Source: Methanocorpusculum sp. (GTDB lineage: Archaea; Halobacteriota; Methanomicrobia; Methanomicrobiales; Methanocorpusculaceae). Taken from it: a stretch of 64,000 bases of DNA. Position numbers and translations under genes: made by a program. Each line of letters begins with the position of its first letter. The stretch's first letter is position 1. The stretch is taken from NCBI GenBank assembly GCA_017387505.1, contig JAFOFB010000003.1:62001-126000 (forward strand), read 5' to 3'. Below the pieces are notes generated by a model. That model was not told the DNA's origin. It did not search any database and saw nothing but the letters and a program-made list of their open reading frames with translations. Positions 33,458-43,107 of the stretch are shown here, piece after piece.

Positions 33458-33594
33458 ACCCCTCTTTTTTTCTCACAAGCCCCAATACTGATACCTGCAT
33501 AACGAGATAATCTGCCGCATGTATCCACGCGACGCCTAAGGGGCATGCGCCGAAGGCTTATAGCCCAAAAGTGGTGTGGGGTTGTTTTTGTTGT
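33458..33594. terminator. Convergent 3' region with inverted repeats
   Basis: A 137 bp gap between converging genes. A U-rich stretch (seven T) follows the plus-strand stop, and a T-rich stretch (TTGTTTTTGTTG) lies on the plus strand near 33580. GGGC/GCCC and GCGCC/GGC pairings occur around 33548-33580. No RNA gene is evident; probably transcript ends. Confidence 0.35.
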
Positions 33595-35049
33595 TTAGAA
33601 CGCGAAGTAGATGAACTCCGGTGTCTCAGGCGGGGCAAGCAGTAAGATGAGTGCAACAAACACCACGATGTAGATTACCCAATACTGTACCTTCTGCGAG
33701 GAGAAGTATCCCATATAATCAAAGAAGATAATCTTCTTGACAAGCTCGACAATTTTCTTATTGAACGAAAGAACAAAGCAGACGAGAACCATCAGGATTC
33801 CGCCAACCACAGCGACTTTCATCGCTCCAGAGAACTGGAAGTCGAAGAAGATAATCTTCTGAACACAGGTCATCAGGTCGCTTAAGCTGTTTGCCCGGAA
33901 AATCATCCATCCGAAGAACACCAGTGCCTGCGTGATTAAGACTTTAACGAAGACTGCCGGATTGGAATCAAGGAATTTGAGACTGGCACCCCATTTTCTC
34001 TCACCCACAAAGTAGCGGTGAAGCAGAAGCATGATTCCATGATATGCTCCCCAGATGACAAACGTCCATGCCGCACCATGCCAGAATCCGCAGATAACCA
34101 TTGATGCAAACAAATTCACATAGGTTCTGAGATGTCCTTTACGGTTTCCTCCAAGCGGGATGTACACATAGTCATGGATGAAGCGGGATAGTGTCATATG
34201 CCACTTCCGCCAGAAAATCTGGATGTTTCTGGTGAAGTACGGCATGTCGAAGTTCTCCGGAATCTTGAAACCGAAGATTCTTCCGACACCTATCGCGATA
34301 TTTGCATATCCGGAGAAGTCACAGTAAATCTGGATGCCGAAGAGAATGGTTGCAGCGATAACGTAAAGTGATGGATAACCAGACGGGTTTGCATAAACAA
34401 TGTCAACATACTTTCCAATGTTGTCCGCAATGACCATCTTCTTGAACAAACCCCAGATGATAAGGGTCACTCCTGCCTGCAGGTTTGCTCCGGTGATGCA
34501 GATTTTACTCTTTAACTGCGGCAGGAACTCGCTTGCACGAACAATCGGGCCTGCGACTAAAGCAGGGAAGAAGGCGATGAATAATGCATAACGGTAGAAC
34601 TTTCCTTCGTGTTCGATTTTTCCGAGATAAATGTCGAAGACATAACTTAATGCCTGGAAGGTGAAGAAGGATACTCCGACCGGAAGCAGAACTTCAAGAA
34701 GCGGAATGGATGCTCCGGGACTGAAGAAGCCGAGGACATTGTTAATCTGCGTGATTCCGAAGTCGATGTACTTGAAGTAGGCAAGAACGGCTAAGGGAAT
34801 TATGGTTCCAACAGCAAGCCATATCCGCTTTCGTTTCAGAGTTTCGGATTTCCAGATTTTCCATCCACACAAATACGATGCCAGGGTGACGAAAATCAGG
34901 AGCAGGATGTGAATCGAGCTGGAACACCAGTAGAAGTAGTAACTCGCAATGAGGAGAATTATCTGCTGCCAGAGTCGTTTGCGGATGAGTTCTATCAGGA
35001 GGATAACGATGACCAAGAAGATGAAGAACTCAGGAGTGGTGAACATCAT
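33595..35049 (-). CDS. MBOAT-family membrane O-acyltransferase (AlgI/DltB-like)
   Basis: A 484-residue protein with about 11-12 membrane helices. The MBOAT core is present: YCDFSGYANIAIG, RKWHMTLSRFIHDYVYIPLGGNRKG and the catalytic His in GFWHGAAWTFVIWGAYHG. These enzymes pass acetyl or other acyl groups across the membrane to surface polysaccharides, usually with a partner SGNH-like protein. The adjacent gene 35051-36022 fits that partner. It starts 2 bp after that gene's stop, behind a GGAG site. Confidence 0.88.
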   Translation of the reverse strand: MMFTTPEFFIFLVIVILLIELIRKRLWQQIILLIASYYFYWCSSSIHILLLIFVTLASYLCGWKIWKSETLKRKRIWLAVGTIIPLAVLAYFKYIDFGITQINNVLGFFSPGASIPLLEVLLPVGVSFFTFQALSYVFDIYLGKIEHEGKFYRYALFIAFFPALVAGPIVRASEFLPQLKSKICITGANLQAGVTLIIWGLFKKMVIADNIGKYVDIVYANPSGYPSLYVIAATILFGIQIYCDFSGYANIAIGVGRIFGFKIPENFDMPYFTRNIQIFWRKWHMTLSRFIHDYVYIPLGGNRKGHLRTYVNLFASMVICGFWHGAAWTFVIWGAYHGIMLLLHRYFVGERKWGASLKFLDSNPAVFVKVLITQALVFFGWMIFRANSLSDLMTCVQKIIFFDFQFSGAMKVAVVGGILMVLVCFVLSFNKKIVELVKKIIFFDYMGYFSSQKVQYWVIYIVVFVALILLLAPPETPEFIYFAF

Positions 35050-35050
35050 T

Positions 35051-36022
35051 TTAGCTCATCTCCTGGATGATGATATCTGCAATTATTGGTGAAAACTCTA
35101 ATGTACCGATATACGAGAGGTGATAAGAATCAGAGAAATATTTGTACTCTGCAAATTGATGTTCATAATCATAATATAAATCACCATAAACATCCATTAT
35201 TTTTTGGAAATTATTTCTTGACTCATCAGAAATAGATTCAGAAAGGTATGGATGGATAGGCATATTTACAATAATTACCGGAATTCCTTCATTATTTAAT
35301 GTGTTTATGATATAATCAAATGCCTTTCGATTATCTGATTCAACATCAACTATTGATTCCCAATAGCCCATGTGATGAGTAATCTGCAATTCAATTGTAT
35401 CATTGTCTAACACAGGTTTGTTATTAGCAATTCGAGAATCCAATCCTCCATATATATCATATGAATAATTTGTTGGGGTTACAATATCTTCATAAATTTG
35501 AGATGAAAAATATGTTTCCGAACCGTTGTGGAGTTTAATACGATTATGGACTAATTTGAACCGCTCGTCACTATACGATGCATCATATGCAGAGAAGTTA
35601 AAAAAATCACGATATGATATGCAATAAACTACCAGGGATGGGTTATTGTCAATTATATACTGCAATTCTGCCAAACGTTGATTGGGGGTGTCACTTGAAG
35701 CATACAAATTATACACGTGTACATCAAGATTGCTGTCATTTAGTATCTGATTAATTTTTGGTGCATAAATTCCATTTCCTGTCTGACTGCTCCCAATCAC
35801 ATACACACTAGTGCCATTTCCATTGTTATTCAAATCATAGAAATCATATAATTTAACAATCTGTTTATTGTCCTGAAGGTAGTCATCAATTCCTGAAACA
35901 AACATTAATCCTGTGAACAATAAAACAGAAAATCCAATCCCTACAGCAATCCCCACAATCACCTTCCACTTCTTCGATTCGCCACTCTCAGTTGTTTTCT
36001 CAATAAGTTTGTCTACCTTCAT
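35051..36022 (-). CDS. SGNH/GDSL-like hydrolase or acyltransferase partner, AT-rich
   Basis: A 323-residue protein with one N-terminal membrane anchor (about 22-44) and an external SGNH-like domain. YVIGSSQTGNGI (a GxSQ-type block I) is at about 73-84, and the catalytic D-x2-H pair is in FSDSYHLSYIG (about 299-309). It is the typical companion of an MBOAT enzyme and would complete acyl transfer to a surface glycan (inference). ATA, AAT and AGA-type codons are more frequent than in neighbours, suggesting different ancestry. I start at ATG 36022, not GTG 36028. Confidence 0.72.
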   Translation of the reverse strand: MKVDKLIEKTTESGESKKWKVIVGIAVGIGFSVLLFTGLMFVSGIDDYLQDNKQIVKLYDFYDLNNNGNGTSVYVIGSSQTGNGIYAPKINQILNDSNLDVHVYNLYASSDTPNQRLAELQYIIDNNPSLVVYCISYRDFFNFSAYDASYSDERFKLVHNRIKLHNGSETYFSSQIYEDIVTPTNYSYDIYGGLDSRIANNKPVLDNDTIELQITHHMGYWESIVDVESDNRKAFDYIINTLNNEGIPVIIVNMPIHPYLSESISDESRNNFQKIMDVYGDLYYDYEHQFAEYKYFSDSYHLSYIGTLEFSPIIADIIIQEMS

Positions 36023-36083
36023 AGACACACATCAAAAGAAAACCCTGAAATCTCGCTTAAACTGACAAAACAAGACTGCCCAT

Positions 36084-36097
36084 GGGGGGGGGGGGGG
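36084..36097. repeat. Homopolymer tract of 14 G (14 C on the gene strand)
   Basis: An uninterrupted run of 14 G, the only long G-tract in the window. On the minus strand it lies between a GGTATATG TATA-like element (36098-36105) and the SGNH/MBOAT start (36022), so length changes would alter that promoter region. It may also be an assembly or sequencing artefact, since such runs are error-prone. Confidence 0.85.
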
Positions 36098-36105
36098 CAT
36101 ATACC
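36098..36105 (-). promoter_or_regulatory. TATA-like element of the SGNH-MBOAT pair
   Basis: GGTATATG on the minus strand, about 76 bp from the SGNH ATG. It predicts a start near 36075 and a leader of about 50 nt. The 14-C tract begins immediately after it. Confidence 0.4.
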
Positions 36106-36230
36106 TTTCGGTTACTTTATGTAAACCCATATAACATCACCAAACGATGTATCCATATTGTCTCTGAAATATCATAAAACCATATAGCTGACAATACACA
36201 TCCAGTAAAAACTAAGCCATCTACAGAAGT

Positions 36231-36252
36231 ACTATATAGTTAGCTTGCTAAC
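36231..36252 (+). promoter_or_regulatory. TATA box and MarR-type operator of the exporter operon
   Basis: ACTATATA (36231-36238) is followed directly by the inverted repeat GTTAGC-TT-GCTAAC (36239-36252), 9 bp before the regulator ATG. The TATA distance predicts transcription starting at or next to the ATG, a leaderless mRNA. A MarR dimer on the repeat would block initiation, which suggests autorepression (inference). Confidence 0.6.
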
Positions 36253-36261
36253 ATATTTTTT

Positions 36262-36693
36262 ATGACTTCGGCAGAGATAGGAAAAACCATAAAAATTCTC
36301 TCCAACTACCTAAACCGCCGCCTCCTGCAAATCCCGGCATTCAAAAATCAGGATGAGATAACTCCTGTTCAGGGCATGATTCTCGGATTCATCATCGACG
36401 AGGAAGGTGATGTATTCCAGAAAGACATCGAACAGATGTTTACCCTCCGGCGTTCCACCGTCTCCGGAGTTCTAAGCAGCATGGAAGAGTCAGGGCTTAT
36501 TATCCGCGAGAGGGTAAAGTCCGACGCCCGCCTTAGAAAAATCACTGCGACCGAGAAGGGAAAAAAACAGCACTCCCTGATTAAATCCGAACTGTCAGGC
36601 ATCGAATATCAGATAACAGCAGGACTGACAGACGAAGAAATAACAGCATTCCTTCACACCGCAGAAAAAATAAAGAGGAATCTTCTGAAATGA
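36262..36693 (+). CDS. MarR-family transcriptional regulator
   Basis: A 143-residue MarR-type winged-helix protein. The recognition part reads [33 protein letters not shown], followed by the wing [20 protein letters not shown]. MarR proteins are dimers released from DNA by small ligands. The next two genes form an ABC exporter, starting with a 4 bp overlap (ATGA), so it probably represses that operon through the adjacent palindrome. Confidence 0.88.
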   Translation: MTSAEIGKTIKILSNYLNRRLLQIPAFKNQDEITPVQGMILGFIIDEEGDVFQKDIEQMFTLRRSTVSGVLSSMEESGLIIRERVKSDARLRKITATEKGKKQHSLIKSELSGIEYQITAGLTDEEITAFLHTAEKIKRNLLK

Positions 36694-38429
36694 CAGTCCG
36701 ACACATCATCTCCTCACTTGCCGCCGAAGTAAAACAGTACAAACTGCCTGCCATCCTCACTCCGGTATTTGTCATCCTCGAAGTCTTAATGGAAGTCTTA
36801 ATTCCGTTTGTCATCGCCCACTTAATCGACAACGGAGTAGAAGTTGGAAATTATCAGGTAATCACCGAAGCCGGAACAATTCTTATCATCTTGGCACTGC
36901 TTGCTCTTCTCTTTGGAATCCTTGCCGGAAGAACGTCTGCTGTTGCCTCCGCCGGATTTGCGAGAAACCTGAGGAGGGCAGTATTTTCCAACGTGCAGAA
37001 GTTCTCGTTTGCAAACATAGACAAATACTCAGCCCCGTCATTAATCACGAGGCTTACAACAGATGTTACAAACATCCAGAACTCATTCATGATGATAATC
37101 AGAGTTGCCATCCGCTCTCCTGTGATGTTTCTTGCATCCTTCATCATGGTTTTGATTATCAAACCAGAGATGGCATTGATTTTCGCATGCGTTGTGCCTA
37201 TTCTTGGAGTGGGCATCACAATCCTGACGGTCAAAACATTCCCAATCTTCGAGCGGGTATTCCAGAAGTATGACAGCCTAAACAGCGTTGTCCGCGAAAA
37301 TATCCGCGGCATCCGCGTTGTAAAGTCATTTGTCCGCGAAGGATTTGAGAAAAAGAAGTTCAAAAAAGCCTCGGCTGATATCTACGAGGACTTTACAGCC
37401 GCAGAAAAACTCATGGCTATGTTAAGTCCTTTGATGCAGTTCTGCACATATCTTTGTATCTTAGCTGTCGCATGGGTTGGAGGACAGATGATTGTCTTTG
37501 GTGACTTCACGAGCGGAGAACTCATCAGCATCATCACCTACACCATGCAGATTTTAATGAGCTTCATGATGGTGGCTATGGTTATTGTAATGATAACCAT
37601 GGCCCGCGCTTCAGCAATCCGCATCACAGAGGTACTTGATGAAAAGCCGACTGTAACCAATCCTGAAAATCCGCTGACCGTTGTCACTGACGGCTCTGTT
37701 TCGTTTGAGAATGTAAGTTTCTCATACTCCGGAAACGGAAGAAAGGCTCTGACTTCAGTTGACCTCGAAATAAAATCAGGAGAGATGGTGGGTGTTCTTG
37801 GCGGAACAGGCAGTGCCAAGTCCACTTTGGTACAGCTTATCCCAAGGCTCTATGATGCAACAGAAGGAACTGTCAAAGTTGGCGGCGCAGATGTCAGAGA
37901 TTATGACCTGGATGTACTTCGAACCGCAGTATCTGTTGTTCTCCAAAAGAATGTGCTATTCTCCGGAACGATTGCTGAAAACCTTCGCTGGGGAAATCCT
38001 GAAGCAACAGACGACGAAGTCCGTCATGCCAGCCGTTTAGCTCAGGCGGACAGCTTCATCGAAAGTTTCCCGGACAAATATGACACACGCTTGGATCAGG
38101 GCGGAACAAACGTCTCTGGCGGACAGCGTCAGAGACTTTGTATCGCACGTGCTCTTCTTAGAAAACCTAAGATTCTAATCCTTGACGACTCAACAAGCGC
38201 GGTTGATACAAAGACTGATGCTCTCATTCGTCAGGCATTCCGTGATGAACTTCCAAACACAACAAAGATTATCATCGCCCAGAGAATCTCATCCATCGAG
38301 GGTGCAGACAAAATTGTTGTTCTCGACGGAGGACATATCCATGATGTTGGAACTCACGCAGAACTTCTCTCCCGCTGTGAGATTTACAAAGACATCTATC
38401 TCTCTCAGACAAAAACGGAGGATGCATAA
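36690..38429 (+). CDS. Heterodimeric ABC exporter, degenerate-site subunit
   Basis: A 579-residue half-transporter. A six-helix exporter domain (about 1-320) is joined to an ATPase with Walker [10 protein letters not shown], signature VSGGQ and Walker [13 protein letters not shown]. The residue after Walker B is Asp where the catalytic Glu belongs, which marks the degenerate half of heterodimers such as TM287/288 or BmrCD. Substrate is probably a drug or lipid (inference). It overlaps marR, and the stop directly precedes the partner's ATG. Confidence 0.9.
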   Translation: MTVRHIISSLAAEVKQYKLPAILTPVFVILEVLMEVLIPFVIAHLIDNGVEVGNYQVITEAGTILIILALLALLFGILAGRTSAVASAGFARNLRRAVFSNVQKFSFANIDKYSAPSLITRLTTDVTNIQNSFMMIIRVAIRSPVMFLASFIMVLIIKPEMALIFACVVPILGVGITILTVKTFPIFERVFQKYDSLNSVVRENIRGIRVVKSFVREGFEKKKFKKASADIYEDFTAAEKLMAMLSPLMQFCTYLCILAVAWVGGQMIVFGDFTSGELISIITYTMQILMSFMMVAMVIVMITMARASAIRITEVLDEKPTVTNPENPLTVVTDGSVSFENVSFSYSGNGRKALTSVDLEIKSGEMVGVLGGTGSAKSTLVQLIPRLYDATEGTVKVGGADVRDYDLDVLRTAVSVVLQKNVLFSGTIAENLRWGNPEATDDEVRHASRLAQADSFIESFPDKYDTRLDQGGTNVSGGQRQRLCIARALLRKPKILILDDSTSAVDTKTDALIRQAFRDELPNTTKIIIAQRISSIEGADKIVVLDGGHIHDVGTHAELLSRCEIYKDIYLSQTKTEDA

Positions 38430-40313
38430 ATGCCGCCTAAAATCGGACACCACAGCGGAGCAAAGCCTAAGAATGCAGGACGTACAATCCTTCGCATTCT
38501 CTCATACCTGAAAGAGTATAAGTTCCGCTTTGCAGTTGTTCTTGTATGTCTTGTAATAGGCTCAGTTACAGGAGTAATCGGTGCTTTATTCATCGAGCCG
38601 TTAATTAACGATTATATCGTGCCTTTGGCCGGACAGGCAAATCCTGACTTCTCAGGAATGATAACAGCTATTCTTGTAATGGCTGTCATCTATCTCGCAG
38701 GAGTTGTATCAACCTTCCTCTACACAAGACTGATGGCTGTCATCTCGCAGGGTATCTTAAAGAAAGTCCGCGATCAGATGTTTTCGAAGATGCAGGCACT
38801 TCCTGTAAAGTTCTTCGACACAAGATCGTTTGGTGATGTGATGAGCAGATACACAAACGACACAGACACTCTCCGCCAGATGATATCCCAGAGTGTGCCG
38901 CAGATGTTCTCATCGATTATCACAATCACTGCGGTATTCTTCGCGATGATTTCCATCAGCATCCCGCTTACCTTGATGGTTCTCCTAATCGTCTGCCTGA
39001 TGTTCTATCTGACAAAGAAAATCGGAGGTGCGTCTGCAAAGTCATTTGTCCGTCAGCAGAAATCCCTTGGAACGATTAACGGATTTATCGAGGAGATTAT
39101 CAGCGGGCAGAAAGTCGTTCAGGTGTTCACCCGCGAGCGTGCAGTGTCTGATGAGTTCGATCGCTTAAACGATGAGCTTTGTTTACATGCAACCCGTGCA
39201 AACACATTTGGAAACATCTTCATGCCGATTATGGGAAACATAGGAAACATACAGTTTGTCTTAATCGCTGTGGTTGGGGGGTTCCTTGCGATTTACGGAA
39301 ACTGGATTACACTTGGAGGAATAGGAGCATTCCTGCTTCTTTCGAGAAACTTCACCATGCCAATCTCTCAGGTCTCACAACAGATAAGCTCCGTTGTCAT
39401 GGCTTTGGCCGGAGCTGAACGTATATTTGATGTAATCGATGAGGAGCCTGAGACTGACGACGGAAAAGTCCGCCTCGTCAATGCAAAAGAGGTTGCAGGA
39501 GAACTCGTCGAAACCGAAGATGAGACGAATATGTGGGCCTGGAGACGCGAGGATAATGGAATCGTTACCTATTCGAAGATGGAAGGAGATGTAGTGCTCA
39601 ACCATGTAACCTTCTCCTATGTTGAAGGAAAAACTGTTCTCCATGATGTATCTCTTTGGGCAAAGCCGGGACAAAAGGTTGCTCTTGTCGGCTCGACCTG
39701 TGCAGGCAAGACCACAATTACAAACCTTATCACCCGCTTCTATGACATCGAAGAGGGAACGATTCTCTATGACGGAATCAACATTCATGAGATTAGAAAG
39801 AGTGACCTTAGATACTCTCTTGGAATCGTTCTTCAGGATGTAAATCTCTTCACCGGAACAATTATGGAAAACATTCGTTACGGAAAGCTCGAAGCAACAG
39901 ATGAAGAGGTCTATGCGGCAGCAGTTCTCGCGAATGCTGATGACTTCATCAGAAGACTTCCGGAAGGCTACAACACTGTAATCGCAGGAGACGGAAGCAG
40001 TCTCTCTCAGGGACAGCGTCAGCTTTTATCAATTGCACGTGCGGCTATTGCAAATCCGCCGGTCATGATTTTGGACGAGGCAACATCATCCATTGACACA
40101 AGAACCGAAGCCATTGTTCAGGCTGGAATGGACTCTCTGATGAAAGGAAGAACTGTCTTTGTCATCGCACACCGATTGTCCACAGTCCGAAACGCGGATG
40201 TGATTTTAGTTCTTGAAGGCGGAAAAATCATTGAGCGTGGAAACCATGCGGAACTGATTTCGCAGAAGGGAAGATACTATCAGCTCTATACGGGTGCGTT
40301 CGAGCTGGAATAA
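38430..40313 (+). CDS. Heterodimeric ABC exporter, catalytic-site subunit
   Basis: A 627-residue half-transporter with six helices (about 25-340) and an ATPase with Walker A GSTCAGKTT, signature LSQGQ and Walker B MILDEATSSID carrying the catalytic Glu. About 45 residues between the two parts (GELVETEDETNMWAWRRE) form an insertion typical of the clostridial-type partners I recall, so transfer from Firmicutes is possible. A GGAGG site at 38416-38420 and the TAAATG junction couple it to the first subunit. Confidence 0.9.
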   Translation: MPPKIGHHSGAKPKNAGRTILRILSYLKEYKFRFAVVLVCLVIGSVTGVIGALFIEPLINDYIVPLAGQANPDFSGMITAILVMAVIYLAGVVSTFLYTRLMAVISQGILKKVRDQMFSKMQALPVKFFDTRSFGDVMSRYTNDTDTLRQMISQSVPQMFSSIITITAVFFAMISISIPLTLMVLLIVCLMFYLTKKIGGASAKSFVRQQKSLGTINGFIEEIISGQKVVQVFTRERAVSDEFDRLNDELCLHATRANTFGNIFMPIMGNIGNIQFVLIAVVGGFLAIYGNWITLGGIGAFLLLSRNFTMPISQVSQQISSVVMALAGAERIFDVIDEEPETDDGKVRLVNAKEVAGELVETEDETNMWAWRREDNGIVTYSKMEGDVVLNHVTFSYVEGKTVLHDVSLWAKPGQKVALVGSTCAGKTTITNLITRFYDIEEGTILYDGINIHEIRKSDLRYSLGIVLQDVNLFTGTIMENIRYGKLEATDEEVYAAAVLANADDFIRRLPEGYNTVIAGDGSSLSQGQRQLLSIARAAIANPPVMILDEATSSIDTRTEAIVQAGMDSLMKGRTVFVIAHRLSTVRNADVILVLEGGKIIERGNHAELISQKGRYYQLYTGAFELE

Positions 40314-40332
40314 ATTTCTTAAAAAAAAAGAT

Positions 40333-41802
40333 TTAGAGGTTTGCCCTGTAGTTCGGGGCTTCGTCAGTGATGACGATATCGTGCGGGTGGGACTCCTTGA
40401 GACCTGCTGCGGTAATCTTTACGAATCTTGCGTTGGTTCTCATGGTCGGAATGTCACCGCATCCTGCGTATCCCATGGCTGACTTAAGACCGCCGATAGT
40501 CTGATAGATGACGTCAGTCACAGAACCGATGTACGGGGTTGCACCCTCGACACCTTCAGGGACATACTTGTTTGCTCCAATGCCCTTCTTCTGGAAGTAG
40601 CGGTCGGAGGAGTTTCCGGAGGTCATGACACCAAGGGAACCCATGCCTCTGTACTGTTTGTAACGTCTGCCTTTGACGATGATGGTCTTGCCCGGTGCCT
40701 CGTCGGTTCCGGCGAACATGCTTCCCATCATAACAGAAGATGCTCCGGCAACGAATGCCTTTGCAACATCTCCGGAGTACTTGATACCGCCGTCTGCGAT
40801 AACCGGGACTCCGCATGGAGTTGCAACATCTGCGACGTTTGCGATAGCGGAAATCTGAGGAACACCGACACCTGCAACAATACGGGTAGTACAGATAGAG
40901 CCCGGACCGATTCCGACCTTGATACCGTCTGCGAAGTCTGCAAGAACCTCTCCTGCCTTTGCGGTTGCGATGTTTCCAACGACAACATCACAGGATAAGG
41001 TCTCCTTCATGGTCTTTGCACCGTTTACGACATTCATGTTGTGTCCGTGTGCACAGTCGACAACAATTGCGTCAACGCCTGAATCTACGAGCATCTCTGC
41101 ACGGCGGAGATCGAATGGACCTACGGATGCTGCTACACGAAGCTTTCCGTTCTTGTCACGGTTTGCCTGCGGGTACTGCTGCTTCTCAAGTAAGTCCTGC
41201 ATGGTGATGATACCGACAAGTTTCTTTTTGTCATCAACGACCGGAAGTCTCTCAACCTTCTTGGTGTACATGACGTTGATTGCTTCATCTGCAGTGATGT
41301 CCTCGCGGACAGCAATCGGGCGCTTGGTCATGATTGCTTCAACCGGCTCTGCTCCCATCTTGTTGATGACACCGCGGACATCACGGCGGGAGACGATACC
41401 AACCAGCTTACCCTTGGAACCGACAACAGGAACTCCTCCAATAGAGTATCTCTCCATTAAGTTTGCAACAAAGGAGATGGTGGTATCTGGAGATACATAG
41501 CGTACACCCGGTTCGATAACATTGTCTGCGGCTTTAACCTGACGGACGAACTCGACTTCCTGCTCTGGGGAACAGTTTCTGTGGAGAACTCCGATACCTC
41601 CGGCACGTGCCATGGAGATGGCCATTTCTGCCTCGGTTACGGTATCCATTGCTGCGCTGACAAGCGGAGTGATTAACGGGATGTTCTTGGTGAAGACGGA
41701 TTTTACGTCTACAGTGTTTGGCTCGACCCAGGACTCTGCCGGTTCGATGAGGACATCGTCAAAGGTGTAGGAGGTTTCAACTTTGAATTTGTCTGCGAAC
41801 AT
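40333..41802 (-). CDS. guaB: Inosine-5'-monophosphate dehydrogenase
   Basis: A 489-residue IMPDH. The barrel motifs [25 protein letters not shown], the catalytic loop [20 protein letters not shown] with its Cys, and YRGMGS are present. A CBS pair lies in the centre (about 90-205). It oxidises IMP to XMP in guanine-nucleotide synthesis. I start at ATG 41802 (MFADKF) instead of TTG 41835; it begins 1 bp after the mfnB stop, so the two are co-translated. Confidence 0.95.
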   Translation of the reverse strand: MFADKFKVETSYTFDDVLIEPAESWVEPNTVDVKSVFTKNIPLITPLVSAAMDTVTEAEMAISMARAGGIGVLHRNCSPEQEVEFVRQVKAADNVIEPGVRYVSPDTTISFVANLMERYSIGGVPVVGSKGKLVGIVSRRDVRGVINKMGAEPVEAIMTKRPIAVREDITADEAINVMYTKKVERLPVVDDKKKLVGIITMQDLLEKQQYPQANRDKNGKLRVAASVGPFDLRRAEMLVDSGVDAIVVDCAHGHNMNVVNGAKTMKETLSCDVVVGNIATAKAGEVLADFADGIKVGIGPGSICTTRIVAGVGVPQISAIANVADVATPCGVPVIADGGIKYSGDVAKAFVAGASSVMMGSMFAGTDEAPGKTIIVKGRRYKQYRGMGSLGVMTSGNSSDRYFQKKGIGANKYVPEGVEGATPYIGSVTDVIYQTIGGLKSAMGYAGCGDIPTMRTNARFVKITAAGLKESHPHDIVITDEAPNYRANL

Positions 41803-41803
41803 T

Positions 41804-42493
41804 TTAATGTACCAGTTCGATTGCTTTTCTGACAAGCTCTTCTTTGACCATTGTGGTTCTGTCGCCTCCGCAGACCATGCCGCGGACGCCGATGATTTCC
41901 GGATTAATCTGCTTTAAGACCGGAACATCCTCGAATTTAAGAGAGCCTGCAAGAGCAGTGCCAAGTCCAAGAGAGCGGTTTAATTCAGTGAACTTGGTTA
42001 AGGTTTCTGCATCCATGAACTCGAAGGTGCTCTTTCCGTCCTTCATACCGGTATCAATCATGGAGAAGTCTGCACCGGTTGCTGCTGCAATCGGAGAAAT
42101 GTCAAACGGACTGATAGAACCTAAGCGTTCGTAGTCGGAGTAGCCTGCGATAACAACAGTCTTTTCCGGGAACGGCTCTTTAACAGCGCGGACAACTGCT
42201 TCGATAACTTCCTTTGCTGCCTCTTTGTCAGAGAACATAAGTCCGATCTTGACAAAGTCTGCACCAGCGCATGCTGCACCGTATGCTGCAAGGGCTGCAT
42301 TTCCAGGAGTCGGTCCGTAGTCTCCGATTGCTGCGGAAACCGGCTTTTCTCCTGCCATCTTCTTAATCTCGCGAATTACCCACGGAAAATTAGCTCCAAG
42401 CGACCCTTCGGCTGGGCGCTTGACGTCGATAATGTCAGCATCGAGGCAGAATTTTGCCTCATCTATAGAGCTTGGGCTGACTAATAATTTCAT
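41804..42493 (-). CDS. mfnB: (5-formylfuran-3-yl)methyl phosphate synthase MfnB
   Basis: A 229-residue TIM-barrel enzyme. MKLLVSPSSIDEAK and DVKRPAEGSLGANFPWVI (with the Schiff-base Lys25) are distinctive, along with GADFVKIGLMF. MfnB condenses two glyceraldehyde-3-phosphates into the furan ring of methanofuran, the CO2 acceptor in methanogenesis. ATG 42493 is preferred over the extended frame to 42526 because it gives the family N terminus. A TATA-like CATATTAAG lies about 25 bp upstream, suggesting a leaderless mRNA. It is followed by guaB. Confidence 0.93.
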   Translation of the reverse strand: MKLLVSPSSIDEAKFCLDADIIDVKRPAEGSLGANFPWVIREIKKMAGEKPVSAAIGDYGPTPGNAALAAYGAACAGADFVKIGLMFSDKEAAKEVIEAVVRAVKEPFPEKTVVIAGYSDYERLGSISPFDISPIAAATGADFSMIDTGMKDGKSTFEFMDAETLTKFTELNRSLGLGTALAGSLKFEDVPVLKQINPEIIGVRGMVCGGDRTTMVKEELVRKAIELVH

Positions 42494-42653
42494 GTATATT
42501 ATGTGGTGTTTGTTCTTAATATGCATTACCCATTCCCGACTGAAATTATCTCTAAGTGATAGTGAATTAAAATCAGCTTAATCTGTTGAAATACGCTCTG
42601 TGGTGTTGTGAATTTTAAAACTGACCAGTTATGCAGTAAATTTCATACAGAAT

Positions 42654-42661
42654 GTTTATCT
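42654..42661 (+). promoter_or_regulatory. TATA-like element of the NifX-like/CoADR operon
   Basis: GTTTATCT lies about 27 bp before the ATG at 42685, which is consistent with a leaderless transcript. The rest of 42494-42684 holds the divergent mfnB promoter and no gene. Confidence 0.4.
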
Positions 42662-42684
42662 TCTTGCGCGGGCAATAAAAATCT

Positions 42685-43107
42685 ATGAAAATCGCAGTGC
42701 CTACATACAATGGAGAAATCTTCCAGCACTTCGGCTCATGTCCCGAGTTTACCATCTTCAAAGTCAGCGAAGATGGATTTTTAGACGTAGATATCATCAG
42801 CAACACCGGAAGCGGACACGGGGCACTTCTGCAGGTTCTCTATGATAACGAAGTAAATGTTCTTCTCTGCGGCGGAATCGGCGGCGGTGCAAGAAACGGT
42901 TTAGCACAACTTGGAATCAGACTTTTCCCGGGAATTACCGGAAACGCTCTGGAAGCGGTAACCGCTCTTCTCAATGGCACACTGACCTATGATCCGGACT
43001 TCTCCTGCGGACACCATCACCATGACCATGAAGATGGAGAAGGATGTCACTGTGGACATCATGAACATCACCACGAACACGGTGACGACTGTCACTGTCA
43101 CCACTAA
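42685..43107 (+). CDS. NifX/NifB-C-like Fe-S/metal cluster protein with His/Cys-rich tail
   Basis: A 140-residue protein. Residues 1-105 match the dinitrogenase iron-molybdenum cofactor/NafY-NifX domain (KIAVPTYNGEIFQHFGSC, then VNVLLCGGIGGGARNGLAQLGI). The last ~35 residues are nearly all His, Asp, Glu and Cys (patterns HHHDHED, GCHCGHHEHHH, CHCHH), a plausible metal-binding tail. No nif genes are present, so a general metal-handling role is likelier. The next gene starts directly at its stop. Confidence 0.75.
   Translation: MKIAVPTYNGEIFQHFGSCPEFTIFKVSEDGFLDVDIISNTGSGHGALLQVLYDNEVNVLLCGGIGGGARNGLAQLGIRLFPGITGNALEAVTALLNGTLTYDPDFSCGHHHHDHEDGEGCHCGHHEHHHEHGDDCHCHH

Noticed and set aside
33530-33594. 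Possible tRNA or RNA gene from GC-rich pairings
   Set aside because: There is no T-loop consensus or clover-leaf arrangement; it is more consistent with convergent transcript ends.
42985-43104. CAC/CAT-rich DNA at the NifX-like 3' end as a repeat
   Set aside because: It codes the in-frame His/Asp/Cys tail of the protein; no regular repeat period is visible.
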